A DNA stretch of 64,000 bases from Argopecten irradians (lineage: Eukaryota; Mollusca; Bivalvia; Pectinida; Pectinidae): NCBI RefSeq assembly GCF_041381155.1, contig NC_091144.1:14517544-14581543 (forward strand). The letters run 5' to 3'. The notes under the pieces are model-generated. The model was not told where the DNA came from. It ran no database searches and saw only the letters and a program-made list of their open reading frames with translations. This document shows positions 1-12,040 of this stretch, piece after piece. Numbering within the stretch: the stretch's first letter is position 1; each line of letters starts with the position of its first letter. A program made the translations under genes and the position numbers.

Positions 1-2190
1 GTGGTTATGCTCCAATAATTTAATTTTTGACGACAAATGAAGAGTTTGTATTGCTTTAAGATAAAGATCCATTGAGCTGTAACCTAATTCACCCTCTGGC
101 CTGCGTCAGACATAAAATGAAAGGGCTACATCTCTATCGTTCTCCAGATATGTTCATACCACATTGTACGTTTGCAATAGTGTTCTGTAAAATGATTAAT
201 TCTTGATTCCGGAAAGGGGGAATTTAATATAACAAAATATAATAACATTTTGTGAAAGAGTTGATAGTATAGGTTTTGAATTTCCCACGAGATTACTTAT
301 ATTGTAAGCTATATTTGTGCAAGCATAAGTTGATCTATATTGCTGAGAATGCTTTTGAAATATTCGGATCTAAGTAATAAAATACACAGGCATGTCGAGA
401 CGGGTTCACAATAAAATGTCTCTTTTTTGGCAATTGAATCTTTCAGCACAATGCGTAAGGTTTTTTTCTCTGACAAAGGAAAACTGATGATTTCAGTTGG
501 CGCTAGATGAAGAGAATTTCTATTAACTGCGTTATTCAATCTATAGTATTATTAGATGGTCATGGCTAGTTTTCAGTAAGTAAAAATATCCCAATATTCA
601 TTGCGTAGCGCTCGAAAAAGATCAACATTATGTTGAAGAAAGGAGTATTGCGAATTCAAAATCCCGTGATTATATATTTTCCACCCTGAAATATAACTCT
701 TCAAACTGTTTATCGTCAATTGTAGACGGTATATGTCACTTCAGTTTGGAAGTGAAGCATTATACAATACCGTGTAATTGTAAACGTCTTTTACGCCCGC
801 ATTAGCCTCTCTACACAAAGATGTCTTATAATGTCAAATAGTCGTATATTGCTATCAGACAAAAATCAAATGATCTGCGGGATTCTTCGTTCCGTTTTCA
901 AAATTGACAACCAAACGTTGTATTTATTTTGCCTTGAAATTCATGCAGGTATTATTTGATATCAAACGGCAGAAAAAGAATAAGACACACTCTCACAATG
1001 AAAATGAGGTTTTTTACTATGAAGTATTCCTTTATTTCCTATAGTAGTGGGACACCGACATACATTAGAGTATACCTAATTAATTGATCAGTAATATGGA
1101 AACAATGACCGCTTAGTTGATACCGATCATTTTATGGATAAGCAGATGAAAGTGCCCCGTTAAACCTGCGTATATGTAATCTATTGCATTTCTTTTATAG
1201 TAACACCAAATCTCATTTTGGTATACCAATCTGTACCAGATCCATAGTTCAGTCCTTATTTGGGACGTGGTAGGTTGTGATTTATAATTGAGGATACATC
1301 TTGGTATTACTAAAATCCAAAATCACTACAGGCCCTTAACGTTTGAACCACACGTATAATTATTAGGGTTAATATTTTCATCAAAAGCTAATAATCTTGT
1401 AAATTCTCTTTCTATCTATTCCTTGTAAACGTTCACGTCAAAGAAATCTTTGACACATTCATTCTTTTTCATTCAACTTGGAAGTCTGAGAGGTAAAGTT
1501 CATAATGTGTTTAAATACGAGGCTTATAAAGAGTTTGACTGCTATAAAAGATACCACGATAATAAAGATTTGACCACTTAACACATAAATTAAATATGTG
1601 TTCATTGTGTATTAAGTAAAGTAACACTGGGTGTAACCAATATAGACAATTATCAATTATCTCAAACTTTAAATATGTTGATTGAAATTAATTATTCGAT
1701 TTCTTCACAACATGTATATTGGAGGACATAAAAATCAAATGGACATAATATCAAGTGAAAGGAACCCATTTCCCTTCAGTGAACACGACAACTCTCAATA
1801 TGTCCTAGAGAAAACATTACTTTGAGAAAGGTATTTTTCGGAACTTCTGTAATGATATATTATTGCCATGTATTGTGCCTCGTAGTTGTTAGGGAAAAGA
1901 TAACTCTGTCTTACACAGGGGGTGTGAGACAGCTCACAAGCGCTAGACAATTACGTTAAGTCATCAATACATGCGGCGTGCATTGTAGATGACGTCATCA
2001 ATTTTGACGCTTAACGACGTTCCTGCATAATGGCGCAACGAAACAGCTGGAAACAAACTGGGATTTCGTGTTTTTCTACTAAGTATGGGAGAAAAAGAAT
2101 CAAACATGAAGCCTCGGGTTGACCAGCCAAAATATTTCACTCGGGTTGAGATACCCCTGTCCACTTGACAGACCCATGTAAGATTCTATG
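1..2190. other. intergenic, nothing recognised
   Basis: AT-rich sequence with short random open frames only, on both strands. I see no exon with paired splice sites, no tandem repeat and no RNA gene. A 66-codon minus-strand frame near 1964-2164 has no recognisable motif. Confidence 0.5.
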
Positions 2191-2194
2191 AATC

Positions 2195-2530
2195 TTCTCT
2201 CTTCTTCCTAACGTTCCTAAACTGGTAGTTTCTGCTACTGCTTAGCGCTCAATATGAAGAAAGTTGGGCGACTGGTTCGCCCGTTGTCATTATAATATGA
2301 CCGGGTTGGGTGTGTTACTTAGTGTCTTCGGGGGCATGCTTCAGTGATATAGCACTATAAACAAAGTCAACAGTTCCACTATAGAAGAAGACACAACATG
2401 GATATACCGCAGTCTCACAAAACACGAACCTCGCACGTCATCCACGCTATATACCGCATACATGGGAGGCCGTCCTTACATAACTATGGCTGTTAATAGG
2501 ACGTTAATTAATCAAACAAACAAACCAAAC
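2195..2530 (+). mobile_element. SINE-like interspersed repeat, copy A
   Basis: This block is clearly related to 26892-27195 over about 300 bases. Shared landmarks, in the same order, are a 'gcttagc' start, 'actggttcgcccgttgt', 'gcttcagtgatatagcacta', 'gggaggcc', 'ggacgttaattaatcaaac' and an AAAC-rich tail. The constant 3' block followed by a simple tail, and the lack of coding capacity, fit a non-autonomous retroelement. The element resembles abundant bivalve SINE-like repeats that I recall, but the family name is not verified. Its 3' end is the founder sequence of the satellite at 5391-8387. Confidence 0.7.
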
Positions 2531-5190
2531 GTGTAAGGTACAGGTAACACTCTAGTTAAGGGACCTTGATGGATCTGAGATCCCCCGAAGGATCAGTCTT
2601 GTGATCTGTTGGTTAATGCCTGTTTTATTCAAGCAGAATAAATTTATAAACGTGTCCAATTTAATAAACATAGTTTTGGTGGTTGAAATCAGGTGAAGTT
2701 TGCAGCTAAAAGTACCTTTGATAAACGTTTAAACAACACAAATTGTATGTAGTGTAAAAATTGCTGTTTCTGACGTTTTTGTATGTTTTTATCAAAACAT
2801 GAAATATAAAAATTCACTTAATAATTAATTTACCATTGTAATGTAAAATGGATGTCGTTTTTTATTTAACCATATCATTTACATTTTACAGTTGATAGTA
2901 ATATAATGATTTTTTACAACACTGATATTCACTTTGATCTCTTACTTCACAACAATTAGATTGTAAAAAAATACATGTTTATGTAATTTATACTCTTGAC
3001 GGAATGGTCTTCATGTTTATGCGTCCATTAAATCATAGTACATGGTACTGGTTTTTTTTTAGCAACCGCTATGTTGCCACGGTCAACCGACTAAACAATA
3101 ACAGTAGATGAATAGTTCTATCGATAATAAGGGATATACAACGATAAGTATGATATTTCAATCCATTTTAAATATTCTAATAAGTATATATTTCCATATC
3201 AATCAATTTTCAGAACATTTGTTATATTCGTCAGTGAATTATCAAACTGACGTAAAACCCTGTCATTTCTTGACCTTTTAAACCCCGATTGTGATATTAG
3301 TACGCCAGAGCCTAACTGTATATACTAGAAAATTTCATACATTGGGTTTAGTAGCAACAAAAGGTATTGTGAAGCGCTAACGTAAATATTGAGTTTTAAC
3401 ATAAATACAGATGATTCAAATATGGGCGACGGTGAACAATAGCATAAATAATTGTTGATGGTAAAGAAAATGATTTTAAAAATTAAATCTAAAAAGTACT
3501 CACTACTTGTATGTTTATATGTCGATATACATAGATATAATCTATATAGTAGATATTGTTGTCGGTCCTGTAAGAAGCAATTTAACGGCAATCATTGCTA
3601 TCCGTTGATTGCGTTGACTCGTGTACGACAGAACCTTCCCAATAGACTTATTTAACCAGATTATGTGTCTCAAAAATATCAAGGGAAATGAAAAGATTGC
3701 AAAAAATAATTACCACAAAAAAGTATGATCATTTTTTGTAATTGTCGCCCGGAGCCATTTTACATATTTCATTTTAAAGTTCTCTTGCAAAGAGTCTATC
3801 TTGAAGTAAAGGGCTCCGGAGAAGGTATGCAGGCGCTAGCTTGACAAGACGATGTATCGCTGCCTATTAGCTCTGCACTTACCAGTGTCTACATTAACTT
3901 CCAGAAAGTTCATGGAAATTGGCGAAGTAAACTTAATGTTGAAGAAAACACAGGAAGGAACATAATCAATCGAATAGGCACTCTATAAATAGCATTTTTT
4001 AATTAAGCACAGCGGGAAACCTAACGTTGGGACATGTTCGCTCTATCTGGTAGATGAAAATAAAGGTTTTAATCACAACGAAAGCTTTTAATTCAATCGG
4101 AAGACAATTAAAACAATCTCAACTAATTGGAAACGTGAGTGTCCCTAGACTTTGACAAGTTTGTGCGATAGGGGTGTAAAAGCAATCTTGTTACAGTCTG
4201 GGCCGGCCCCGACTGGCGCGAACTCTCGTGTCAAACGGCTTATTCAGCGAGGCACAAGACAGCAATAGCTAGCTTCATCAACCTTTTCTGCCATTTTTAT
4301 TGGGGGAGAATGAGCTGATTTTCGCGTTGATTTTTATCTGACTCGTTCTACGTTTATTGTTATCATAATCAGCACGATTTCTCAAAAGGCAGATAGGGTT
4401 TTTTTGTTATCTGTTAGCCAAGAATTGTCTATATCAATCGGATGGAAACAGTAAGAGGGATATTAACACTATCCGAATCGCATGCCGTATTCATGTATCC
4501 TTCCTAATAAGCCCCGATGCCCGAGCGGCTACAAATGAAAGAAAATTAGTGCTTAATATCAGGACCAGATTTTGATTCAACTGTCACAGAATTATTGCAG
4601 AGAGTAAGCCATTCATCAATTTACAAAGATAAATCAAACAGGTAAACCTACTTTACATGGTTTTCATATTTTCTGTCTGTATTTAAATCAACGTAAGTAA
4701 AATCGAGGCATCAAATAAGGTACGGGACGCATATTGGGTTAAATAGAGTACATAAAATTGCTAAGATAGTTCGCTTAGATACTTGAATTTTAGTTCGGAT
4801 TTGTATTTCCTACATATTACTTGAAAAGGGTCTGTCTGCAGTTTATTTGGAAAAAACATATGCAAATGTGAATTCTTTTTAAAACGAATATCCAGCATGA
4901 TATAGACGGTTTTGACTGCAGGAGGAGAATATTTGTTCTTCATATTCGAGAATCACAGAACACTGTACTCGATGTTATTGCTACATGTATGTGTAAGGTT
5001 GTAAACGTAAATATTTAGCGCATATTATATAAGGAAAAGTAACATACTTTGTACCATAATACGTTGTGTTATGTCACTCTCAGATCATTTCATGAAGGTG
5101 CTAGGTATTTAAAAAAAATATTGATATTTGACCTTCTGGTCTTTTTATTGATAAGGATTTTAAACGTTGACCCGAGCTACTGTTTTCGCC
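2531..5190. other. intergenic, nothing recognised
   Basis: AT-rich sequence with no convincing exon, RNA gene or tandem array. Short open frames at 3325-3655 overlap on opposite strands and look random. A tRNA-like start near 4512 is not supported (see rejected items). Confidence 0.5.
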
Positions 5191-5194
5191 CTGC

Positions 5195-5470
5195 AGGTAG
5201 GTAATTAGAATTATACCTGCTGCCCCTATTGCATGATCGTAAAAAGCGACTAAATTTATGACCTTATCTTTTCTCTTCTTCTTCCTAACTGACTCATCTT
5301 CCTAACTTCTCCCTTGCGTGTGTCCTCGGTGACATGTTTCAGTGATATAGCATTATATATAGGAACAAACCACAGTCTTCCAAAACACGCAAACACTACA
5401 AGTACACTACACACCATATACATAGGAGGCCGTCCATACATGACCCTGGCTGTTAATAGGACGTTAATTA
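5195..5470 (+). mobile_element. SINE-like interspersed repeat, copy C (founder of satellite)
   Basis: The block shares 'ttctcttcttcttcctaac' near 5272, a diverged 'gtttcagtgatatagcatta' at about 5336 and the 3' block 'ggaggccgtcc...ggacgttaattaatcaaac' with copy A (2195-2530) and copy B (26892-27195). The middle of the element is missing or very diverged. Where copies A and B end in an AAAC tail, this one runs directly into a long head-to-tail array of its own 3' end. Confidence 0.65.
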
Positions 5471-8387
5471 ATCAAACACTACAAGTACACTACACACCAC
5501 ATACATAGGAGGCCGTCCATACATGACCCTGGCTGTTAATAGGACGTTAATTAATCAAACACTACAAGTACACTACACACCACATACATAGGAGGCCGTC
5601 CATACATGACCCTGGCTGTTAATAGGACGTTAATTAATCAAACACTACAAGTACACTACACACCACATACATAGGAGGCCGTCCATACATGACCCTGGCT
5701 GTTAATAGGACGTTACACACACTACACACCACATACATAGGAGGCCGTCCATACATGACCCTGCTGCTGTTAATAGGACGTTACACACACACACACACCA
5801 CATACATAGGAGGCCGTCCATACATGACCCTGGCTGTTAATAGGACGTTAATTAATCAAACACTACAAGTACACTACACACCACATACATAGGAGGCCGT
5901 CCATACATGACCCTGGCTGTTAATAGGACGTTACATTAACAACCACATACATAGGAGGCCGTCCATACATGACCCTGGCTGTTAATAGCGTTAATTACAA
6001 CACTACAGTCACTACACACCACATACATAGGAGGCCGTCCATACATGACCCTGGCTGTTAATAGGACGTTAATTAATCAAACACTACAAGTACACTACAC
6101 ACCACATACATAGGAGGCCGTCCATACATGACCCTGGCTGTTAATAGGACGTTAATTAATCAAACACTACAAGTACACTACACACCACATACATAGGAGG
6201 CCGTCCATACATGACCCTGGCTGTTAATAGGACCTTAATAATCAAAACACTACAAGTCACACACTACACACCACATACATAGGAGGCCGTCCATACATGA
6301 CCCTGGCTGTTAATAGGACGTTAATTAATCAAACACTACAAGTACACTACACACCACATACATAGGAGGCCGTCCATACATGACCCTGGCTGTTAATAGG
6401 ACGTTAATTAATCAAACACTACAAGTACACTACACACCACATACATAGGAGGCCGTCCATACATGACCCTGGCTGTTAATAGGACGTTAATTAATCAAAC
6501 ACTACAAGTACACTACACACACACACCACATACATAGGAGGCCGTCCATACATGACCCTGGCTGTTAGTAGGACGTTAATTAATCAAACACTACAAGTAC
6601 ACTACACACCACATACATAGGAGGCCGTCCATACATGACCCTGGCTGTTAATAGGACCTTAATTAATCAAACACTACAAGTACACTACACACCACATACA
6701 TAGGAGGCCGTCCATACATGACCCTGGCTGTTAATAGGACGTTACACACACTACACACCACATACATAGGAGGCCGTCCATACATGACCCTGGCTGTTAA
6801 TAGGACCTTAATTAATCAAACACTACAAGTACACTACACACCACATACATAGGAGGCCGTCCATACATGACCCTGGCTGTTAATAGGACCTTAATTAATC
6901 AAACACTACAAGTACACTACACACCACATACATAGGAGGCCGTCCATACATGACCCTGGCTGTTAATAGGACCTTAATTAATCAAACACTACAAGTACAC
7001 TACACACCACATACATAGGAGGCCGTCCATACATGACCCTGGCTGTTAATAGGACCTTAATTAATCAAACACTACAAGTACACTACACACCACATACATA
7101 GGAGGCCGTCCATACATGACCCTGGCTGTTAATAGGACGTTAATTAATCAAACACTACAAGTACACTACACACCACATACATAGGAGGCCGTCCATACAT
7201 GACCCTGGCTGTTAATAGGACGTTACACACACTACAAGTACACTACACACCACATACATAGGAGGCCGTCCATACATGACCCTGGCTGTTAATAGGACCT
7301 TAATTAATCAAACACTACAAGTACACTACACACCACATACATAGGAGGCCGTCCATACATGACCCTGGCTGTTAATAGGACGTTAACAACACACTACATA
7401 CACACACACCACATACATAGGAGGCCGTCCATACATGACCCTGGCTGTTAATAGGACGTTACACACACTACTACACACCACATACATAGGAGGCCGTCCA
7501 TACATGACCCTGGCTGTTAATAGGACGTTAATTAATCAAACACTACAAGTACACTACACACCACATACATAGGAGGCCGTCCATACATGACCCTGGCTGT
7601 TAATAGGACGTTACACACACTACACACCACATACATAGGAGGCCGTCCATACATGACCCTGGCTGTTAATAGGACGTTACACACACTACACACCACATAC
7701 ATAGGAGGCCGTCCATACATGACCCTGGCTGTTAATAGGACCTTAATTAATCAAACACTACAAGTACACTACACACCACATACATAGGAGGCCGTCCATA
7801 CATGACCCTGGCTGTTAATAGGACCTTAATTAATCAAACACTACAAGTACACTACACACCACATACATAGGAGGCCGTCCATACATGACCCTGGCTGTTA
7901 ATAGGACGTTAATTAATCAAACACTACAAGTACACTACACACCACATACATAGGAGGCCGTCCATACATGACCCTGGCTGTTAATAGGACGTTAATTAAT
8001 CAAACAACTACAAGTACACTACACACCACATACATAGGAGGCCGTCCATACATGACCCTGGCTGTTAATAGGACGTTACAACACTACACACCACATACAT
8101 AGGAGGCCGTCCATACATGACCCTGGCTGTTAATAGGACGTATTACACACTACTACACACCACATACATAGGAGGCCGTCCATACATGACCCTGGCTGTT
8201 AATAGGACGTTAATTAATCAAACACTACAACTACACTACACCACATACATAGGAGGCCGTCCATACATAACCCTGGCTGTTAATAGGACGTTAATAAATC
8301 AAACACTACAAGTACACTACACACCACATACATAGGAGGCCGTCCATACATGACCCTGGCTGTTAATAGGACGTTAATTAATCAAAC
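5391..8387 (+). repeat. 83-bp satellite grown from the 3' end of a SINE-like element
   Basis: Tandem array of about 38 units by my count of the 'cataggaggccg' landmark. The main period is 83 bp (landmark at 5421, 5504, 5587, 5670). A second class is 66 bp, lacking most of the 'attaatcaaacactacaag' stretch (for example 5670 to 5736, 7568 to 7634 and 7634 to 7700). Units are nearly identical apart from a recurrent gacgtt/gacctt difference and a few small indels. Several short frames stay open across units and are artefacts of the repeat. The last unit runs out in 'attaatcaaacaaa', which is the tail of the parent element, so the array ends as the transposon ends. Confidence 0.95.
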
Positions 8388-8390
8388 AAA

Positions 8391-9190
8391 TGAGCTATTT
8401 TTTCACAAATTAGTAGTGTCATCAAAAATCGAATGATACTATGCTGCCTAGTCTGATCGCTGCTTGCAGATCAAACAACTGTTGAAACCGGATGTGTGAC
8501 GGCGTCGGAATCCGTCATGTTTTCCCATTCGTAACATAAATTCATAATTCCCTTTTAAGTAGTGGTATATCTTGGTTTACGAGTACCTTTCCGGTGATTT
8601 TAGTAGAATTAACGCGCCTAGACCGGGCTTGAACTTGGTTACAATGGTTCGATGATTATTTGGCGGGAAGTAGATATCGCCTTGCTGTAAATCGACAACG
8701 GTTAGTTTAAGTACTTACATTCGTATATATTAAGAAATGCATATTCAAAAAAAGACGTTCAGTAAGTAGGGATACGTAGAATAAGTTTTCAAAATTAATA
8801 TAATACATTTCCTATGCAACTAAGATTTTTTTAATATTACTGATTACCCATTTGCGTATGGAAATATATCACTACACCTTATTTGCAGCAAATAGTGTTT
8901 ATCTTAATCTGGCCTTCTTGAGAAGATTTAATTGTGGTAGATACATGTCACACAACTTGGAATTGTTGGATATGGAATTTATTTTATACTCGTAAGTTAT
9001 TTTTTAAAAGTTACGAAAGACACTCGCTCTTACTAGCTTGCTTTTTGTAACTTTTCAACCTTACTCTGACGTATCAAATACATTCGATATCCAACAACCA
9101 TTCGTTGTGTAACCCTTTTCTCTGGTTATGTTTGGTTTGATATCATTTAAATCCCTTTTCCGGAATCATTTAAAGACGTGGCAGTTTTTT
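8391..9190. other. intergenic, nothing recognised
   Basis: Unique AT-rich sequence between the satellite and a SINE relic. No exon or RNA gene is visible on either strand. Confidence 0.5.
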
Positions 9191-9194
9191 CAAT

Positions 9195-9304
9195 GAAGGA
9201 AAATCCTGAATAACAGAGGGAAAATCTGGCAACTGAGGTAATGGGATTCGAACTAGCGACTCAGAGGCTTAAATCCGGGGCATTTTAACGACCGATGCGG
9301 CCCC
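9195..9304 (-). mobile_element. tRNA-headed SINE relic (fragment)
   Basis: On the minus strand, 9241-9303 reads as a degenerate tRNA-like head. A 'gccgcatcggtcgtt' A-box region is followed, about 40 bases later, by 'agttcgaatccc', a good RNA polymerase III B box. The sequence after it does not fold into a complete tRNA, and A/B spacing and arm pairing are imperfect. It is therefore a tRNA-derived SINE promoter fragment rather than a working tRNA gene. No poly-A or simple tail can be assigned with confidence. Confidence 0.55.
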
Positions 9305-9305
9305 A

Positions 9306-11300
9306 TATTATCAGTAAAGTGACACATTATATTTAGAAATGAAGGACGTATGCTTAATTGATTAGAACTCCTCCAAAATGTGACATATTCAGAGATCAAT
9401 GTTTATGATGCCGGTCAAGTTACTTATTTTTTCAGCTATGAGTTGATAATTGTCTTAACACATCTATACTGCATATACTGTTCTTATAGTCCACATTATT
9501 GATATCAAACTCATTTCTCTACAAGAAATTGATTTCACTTGAAACATTGAATAAACAAATGTTATCTTTTACTCTCTACAGAGTGTCAATAAACTAGAAT
9601 TACGATATATCTTTTAATGTTAATACGTACATATATATGCATCTAGAATATTACATCTTCGAAACAAACAAAAATAGTTTACAGATTGTTATTCACGTTC
9701 TTTGCTCGGAAGTCTTGAAATACTTTCAGATTTTTTCCCAATCCCTTGGCACTTTTAAAGGAAAAACTCAATTACATCAAATATCACTTGAAAGGTATCT
9801 TTTATTCTAAAATAATGTAATATAGTTTTTACATCAGAGCGCTCCGCAATAAACACGCCGTCTCGAATCAGTCAATATCTAAGATTGAAATATGAACAAG
9901 TACTGTATTATACCCCAGGTGTACCCTTACAACTGCTAGGTCTATAATGACCCCAGGAGGGGACCGTAATTCGTCCAATAAATCTGTCGTCGCCATTTGC
10001 TGAAGCGAATTATATACAAGCATCCCGCCATTTTGGAGTTTGTTGATCACGACACAGATGGTTTATCGCCCAGATATATAGAATTTGTCATAGCGCTAAA
10101 CACCTACCCAATCAGCACTAATAAAACAGGAGAGAAATGACAAATTAATGTGGATATGTGAACTCCCTCCGGTGTGGATAAAATGATGGCGCTAATTACA
10201 TTGACTATCGCTGTACAACATGACTCAAGTAAATATGTCAAAATTATCAGCTTAAATTTTCTTCAGGATTTCTTTCTAATCTTGTTATATAAACATATAA
10301 GAAATGCCACAGAAAGTTATGATATTAGGTGTGAATTGATGATTTATTATCGGGTATAAAGTATTGTCAACATGTACCACGCATGTTTTCTGTCTCCGTA
10401 GAGTAATTATATATTCAGTTAACAAGTACACCCAAATATCTAATTAATGTAAGAGATTGGTTGTTAGCGAATGTAACTATCAAATAGCGAGACTACTTTT
10501 CAATAGGAATGGTGGTTTAACATTTTCATAATGTATGTTTAAGTGTTAATGCTAAAAGATTCACAGAGAATAGACATTAACATAATGCGCCAGTTTGGAA
10601 GTAGGATATAGAAATGGAAATTCAAATATGATTAAATGTTTCGGATGTATTCATTATACAGTGATCAAATACATATTTTATTTTTTGTTTATTTATCTAC
10701 GACGTTTGTTTTGTTGTTGTTGTTTTGTTTTATTTCATAACCTACTGTTCCAGGATATTGTCTGCGATATTAATCCTACAGTTGCATTATATAGCAAGGC
10801 AGTATGTAATAGCAACATTATTTATTGTGTACATAACAGCAGAAACTTTGTGTGAACCTATGATTTCCTTGGATACATTATATGTATATTCCTTATATTC
10901 CTTGTGTATCCAAGAACAAACTACTCTGAAACAACTTTTTTTCGCGGGTACTAAATTTCGCGATTTCCATCCCAAATCAAGTTGACGGTGACTAATTGTC
11001 GCGCATAGCATTATTACATTTGGATGACTGTCTATATAACGTAGGGAGATATTAATTCGCTGAGATAAACGCGACAGAAAGTTGGTTTACAGTAAGGCGT
11101 AAGACATCATGAAAACTATATTGTCAATTTATAGAATTTGTCTGTTGCTGCTTTCGTGTCAGTCGAATTAGTATTAAATATCTTGTCAACAAAAAGGCTC
11201 TTCGTTTTCCCTAGCTTGTTCATATTATGTGTGAAACGATCGCGTTTGAGCAACTGATTTAAGCTAGTGATTCTTACTTAACACTTCAAAGGGCTGCCTA
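9306..11300. other. intergenic, one weak exon-like segment
   Basis: Mostly AT-rich with no assignable gene. On the minus strand, about 9935-10000 reads MATTDLLDELRSPPGV and on to a GTAAGG donor-like site. It is a possible short first exon, but no partner exon was found. A 'ttcgcgggtactaaatttcgcg' stretch near 10942 resembles the ends of the TIR element at 25818-26217. Confidence 0.4.
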
Positions 11301-11306
11301 GCCGTG

Positions 11307-11517
11307 TATAAATACTTTTCCCGCCTGGTCAAATTACCCAAACATCACACCAGGGGCGTTCTTGTCTGATTCTATGAGTCAAACAATTTGCCATTTTTCT
11401 ATGTGACCTTTTGTTTAACCTATGGAATCGACCTCATCAATTCGACGCTAATAATATTCAATTGCTACGATCCCCACGTGACATTCCACCATAATAGCTA
11501 TCAGTGACACTCACGTG
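11307..11517 (+). promoter_or_regulatory. candidate promoter/enhancer cluster
   Basis: TATAAATA lies at 11307-11314, followed at once by an E2F-like TTTTCCCGCC (11316-11325). Two CACGTG E-boxes are at 11475-11480 and 11512-11517. The cluster is about 375-580 bases upstream of the coding-looking segment that starts at 11890. The motifs are short and could be chance. What raises interest is their clustering next to the only GC-rich, coding-like segment in this part of the window. Confidence 0.25.
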
Positions 11518-11889
11518 TAAGTTTTAAAACGATCTATGCATGTCATGATAGGCGGCATTTTACTTGCAGTTTCATCAGTAAATCTACAAGCAAATTGGCA
11601 GTTATACTGTGGTATGAAAAACGCCAAATAATACATTGAAAAACGGATGAATTCCGACAGTCATATTTCGTGTAGTAATAAGGATCGTGTTTGGCAGGTC
11701 CCTGAAGCCTTGTAGCGAAATGTGTAGTGGTTTCTCGGCGGGTTTCTGTAGCGTGACACTTGATCTATATGTCTCTGTCTCCATATTTTGAAATTGCCAC
11801 GTTAATTCACAGATCCCTCCCTCCACGGCGCCGCTGATAAATCTATGTACACGAGGCCTGCTCCGACCAGCAATAGTTTCCCGCGCTGA

Positions 11890-12039
11890 ATGGACGACAT
11901 GTCAGACCTAGTAGCTCAGCGCTTCCTTGCTTCCTATGACGAACAAGTCACACGCTGTCGCGCCTTCTGTGATCAATCCAATATCTATGACCAGGGTTTG
12001 TTTAAATTATGCTATTTTAATCGTGTTTTATTTTCATAA
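11890..12039 (+). CDS. possible short first coding exon, unknown protein
   Basis: From an ATG at 11890, with an in-frame TGA directly before it, the frame is open for 49 codons. The first 36 residues (MDDMSDLVAQRFLASYDEQV, then TRCRAFCDQSNIYDQ) have ordinary soluble-protein composition and use GC-richer codons. After the base run 'gaccagg' the sequence turns abruptly AT-rich. A donor at CAGG|GTTTGT (exon end about 11995) is possible but weak. I recognise no family and found no downstream exon, since the next gene is Tlx on the opposite strand. It could be the first exon of a plus-strand gene with a long intron, an unusual small protein, or chance. Homologs in related species or a transcript would decide. 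Confidence 0.3.
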   Translation: MDDMSDLVAQRFLASYDEQVTRCRAFCDQSNIYDQGLFKLCYFNRVLFS

Positions 12040-12040
12040 T

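Noticed and set aside
4510-4600. tRNA-like start (gccccgatgcccgagcggct)
   Set aside because: It resembles the D-arm side of a Leu/Ser tRNA, but no B box or matching acceptor and T arms follow within tRNA length.
5314-8335. Several 61-72 codon frames on both strands with 'GGRPYMTLAVNRTL' repeats
   Set aside because: They are translations of the 83/66-bp satellite units, with no start or end signals of their own.
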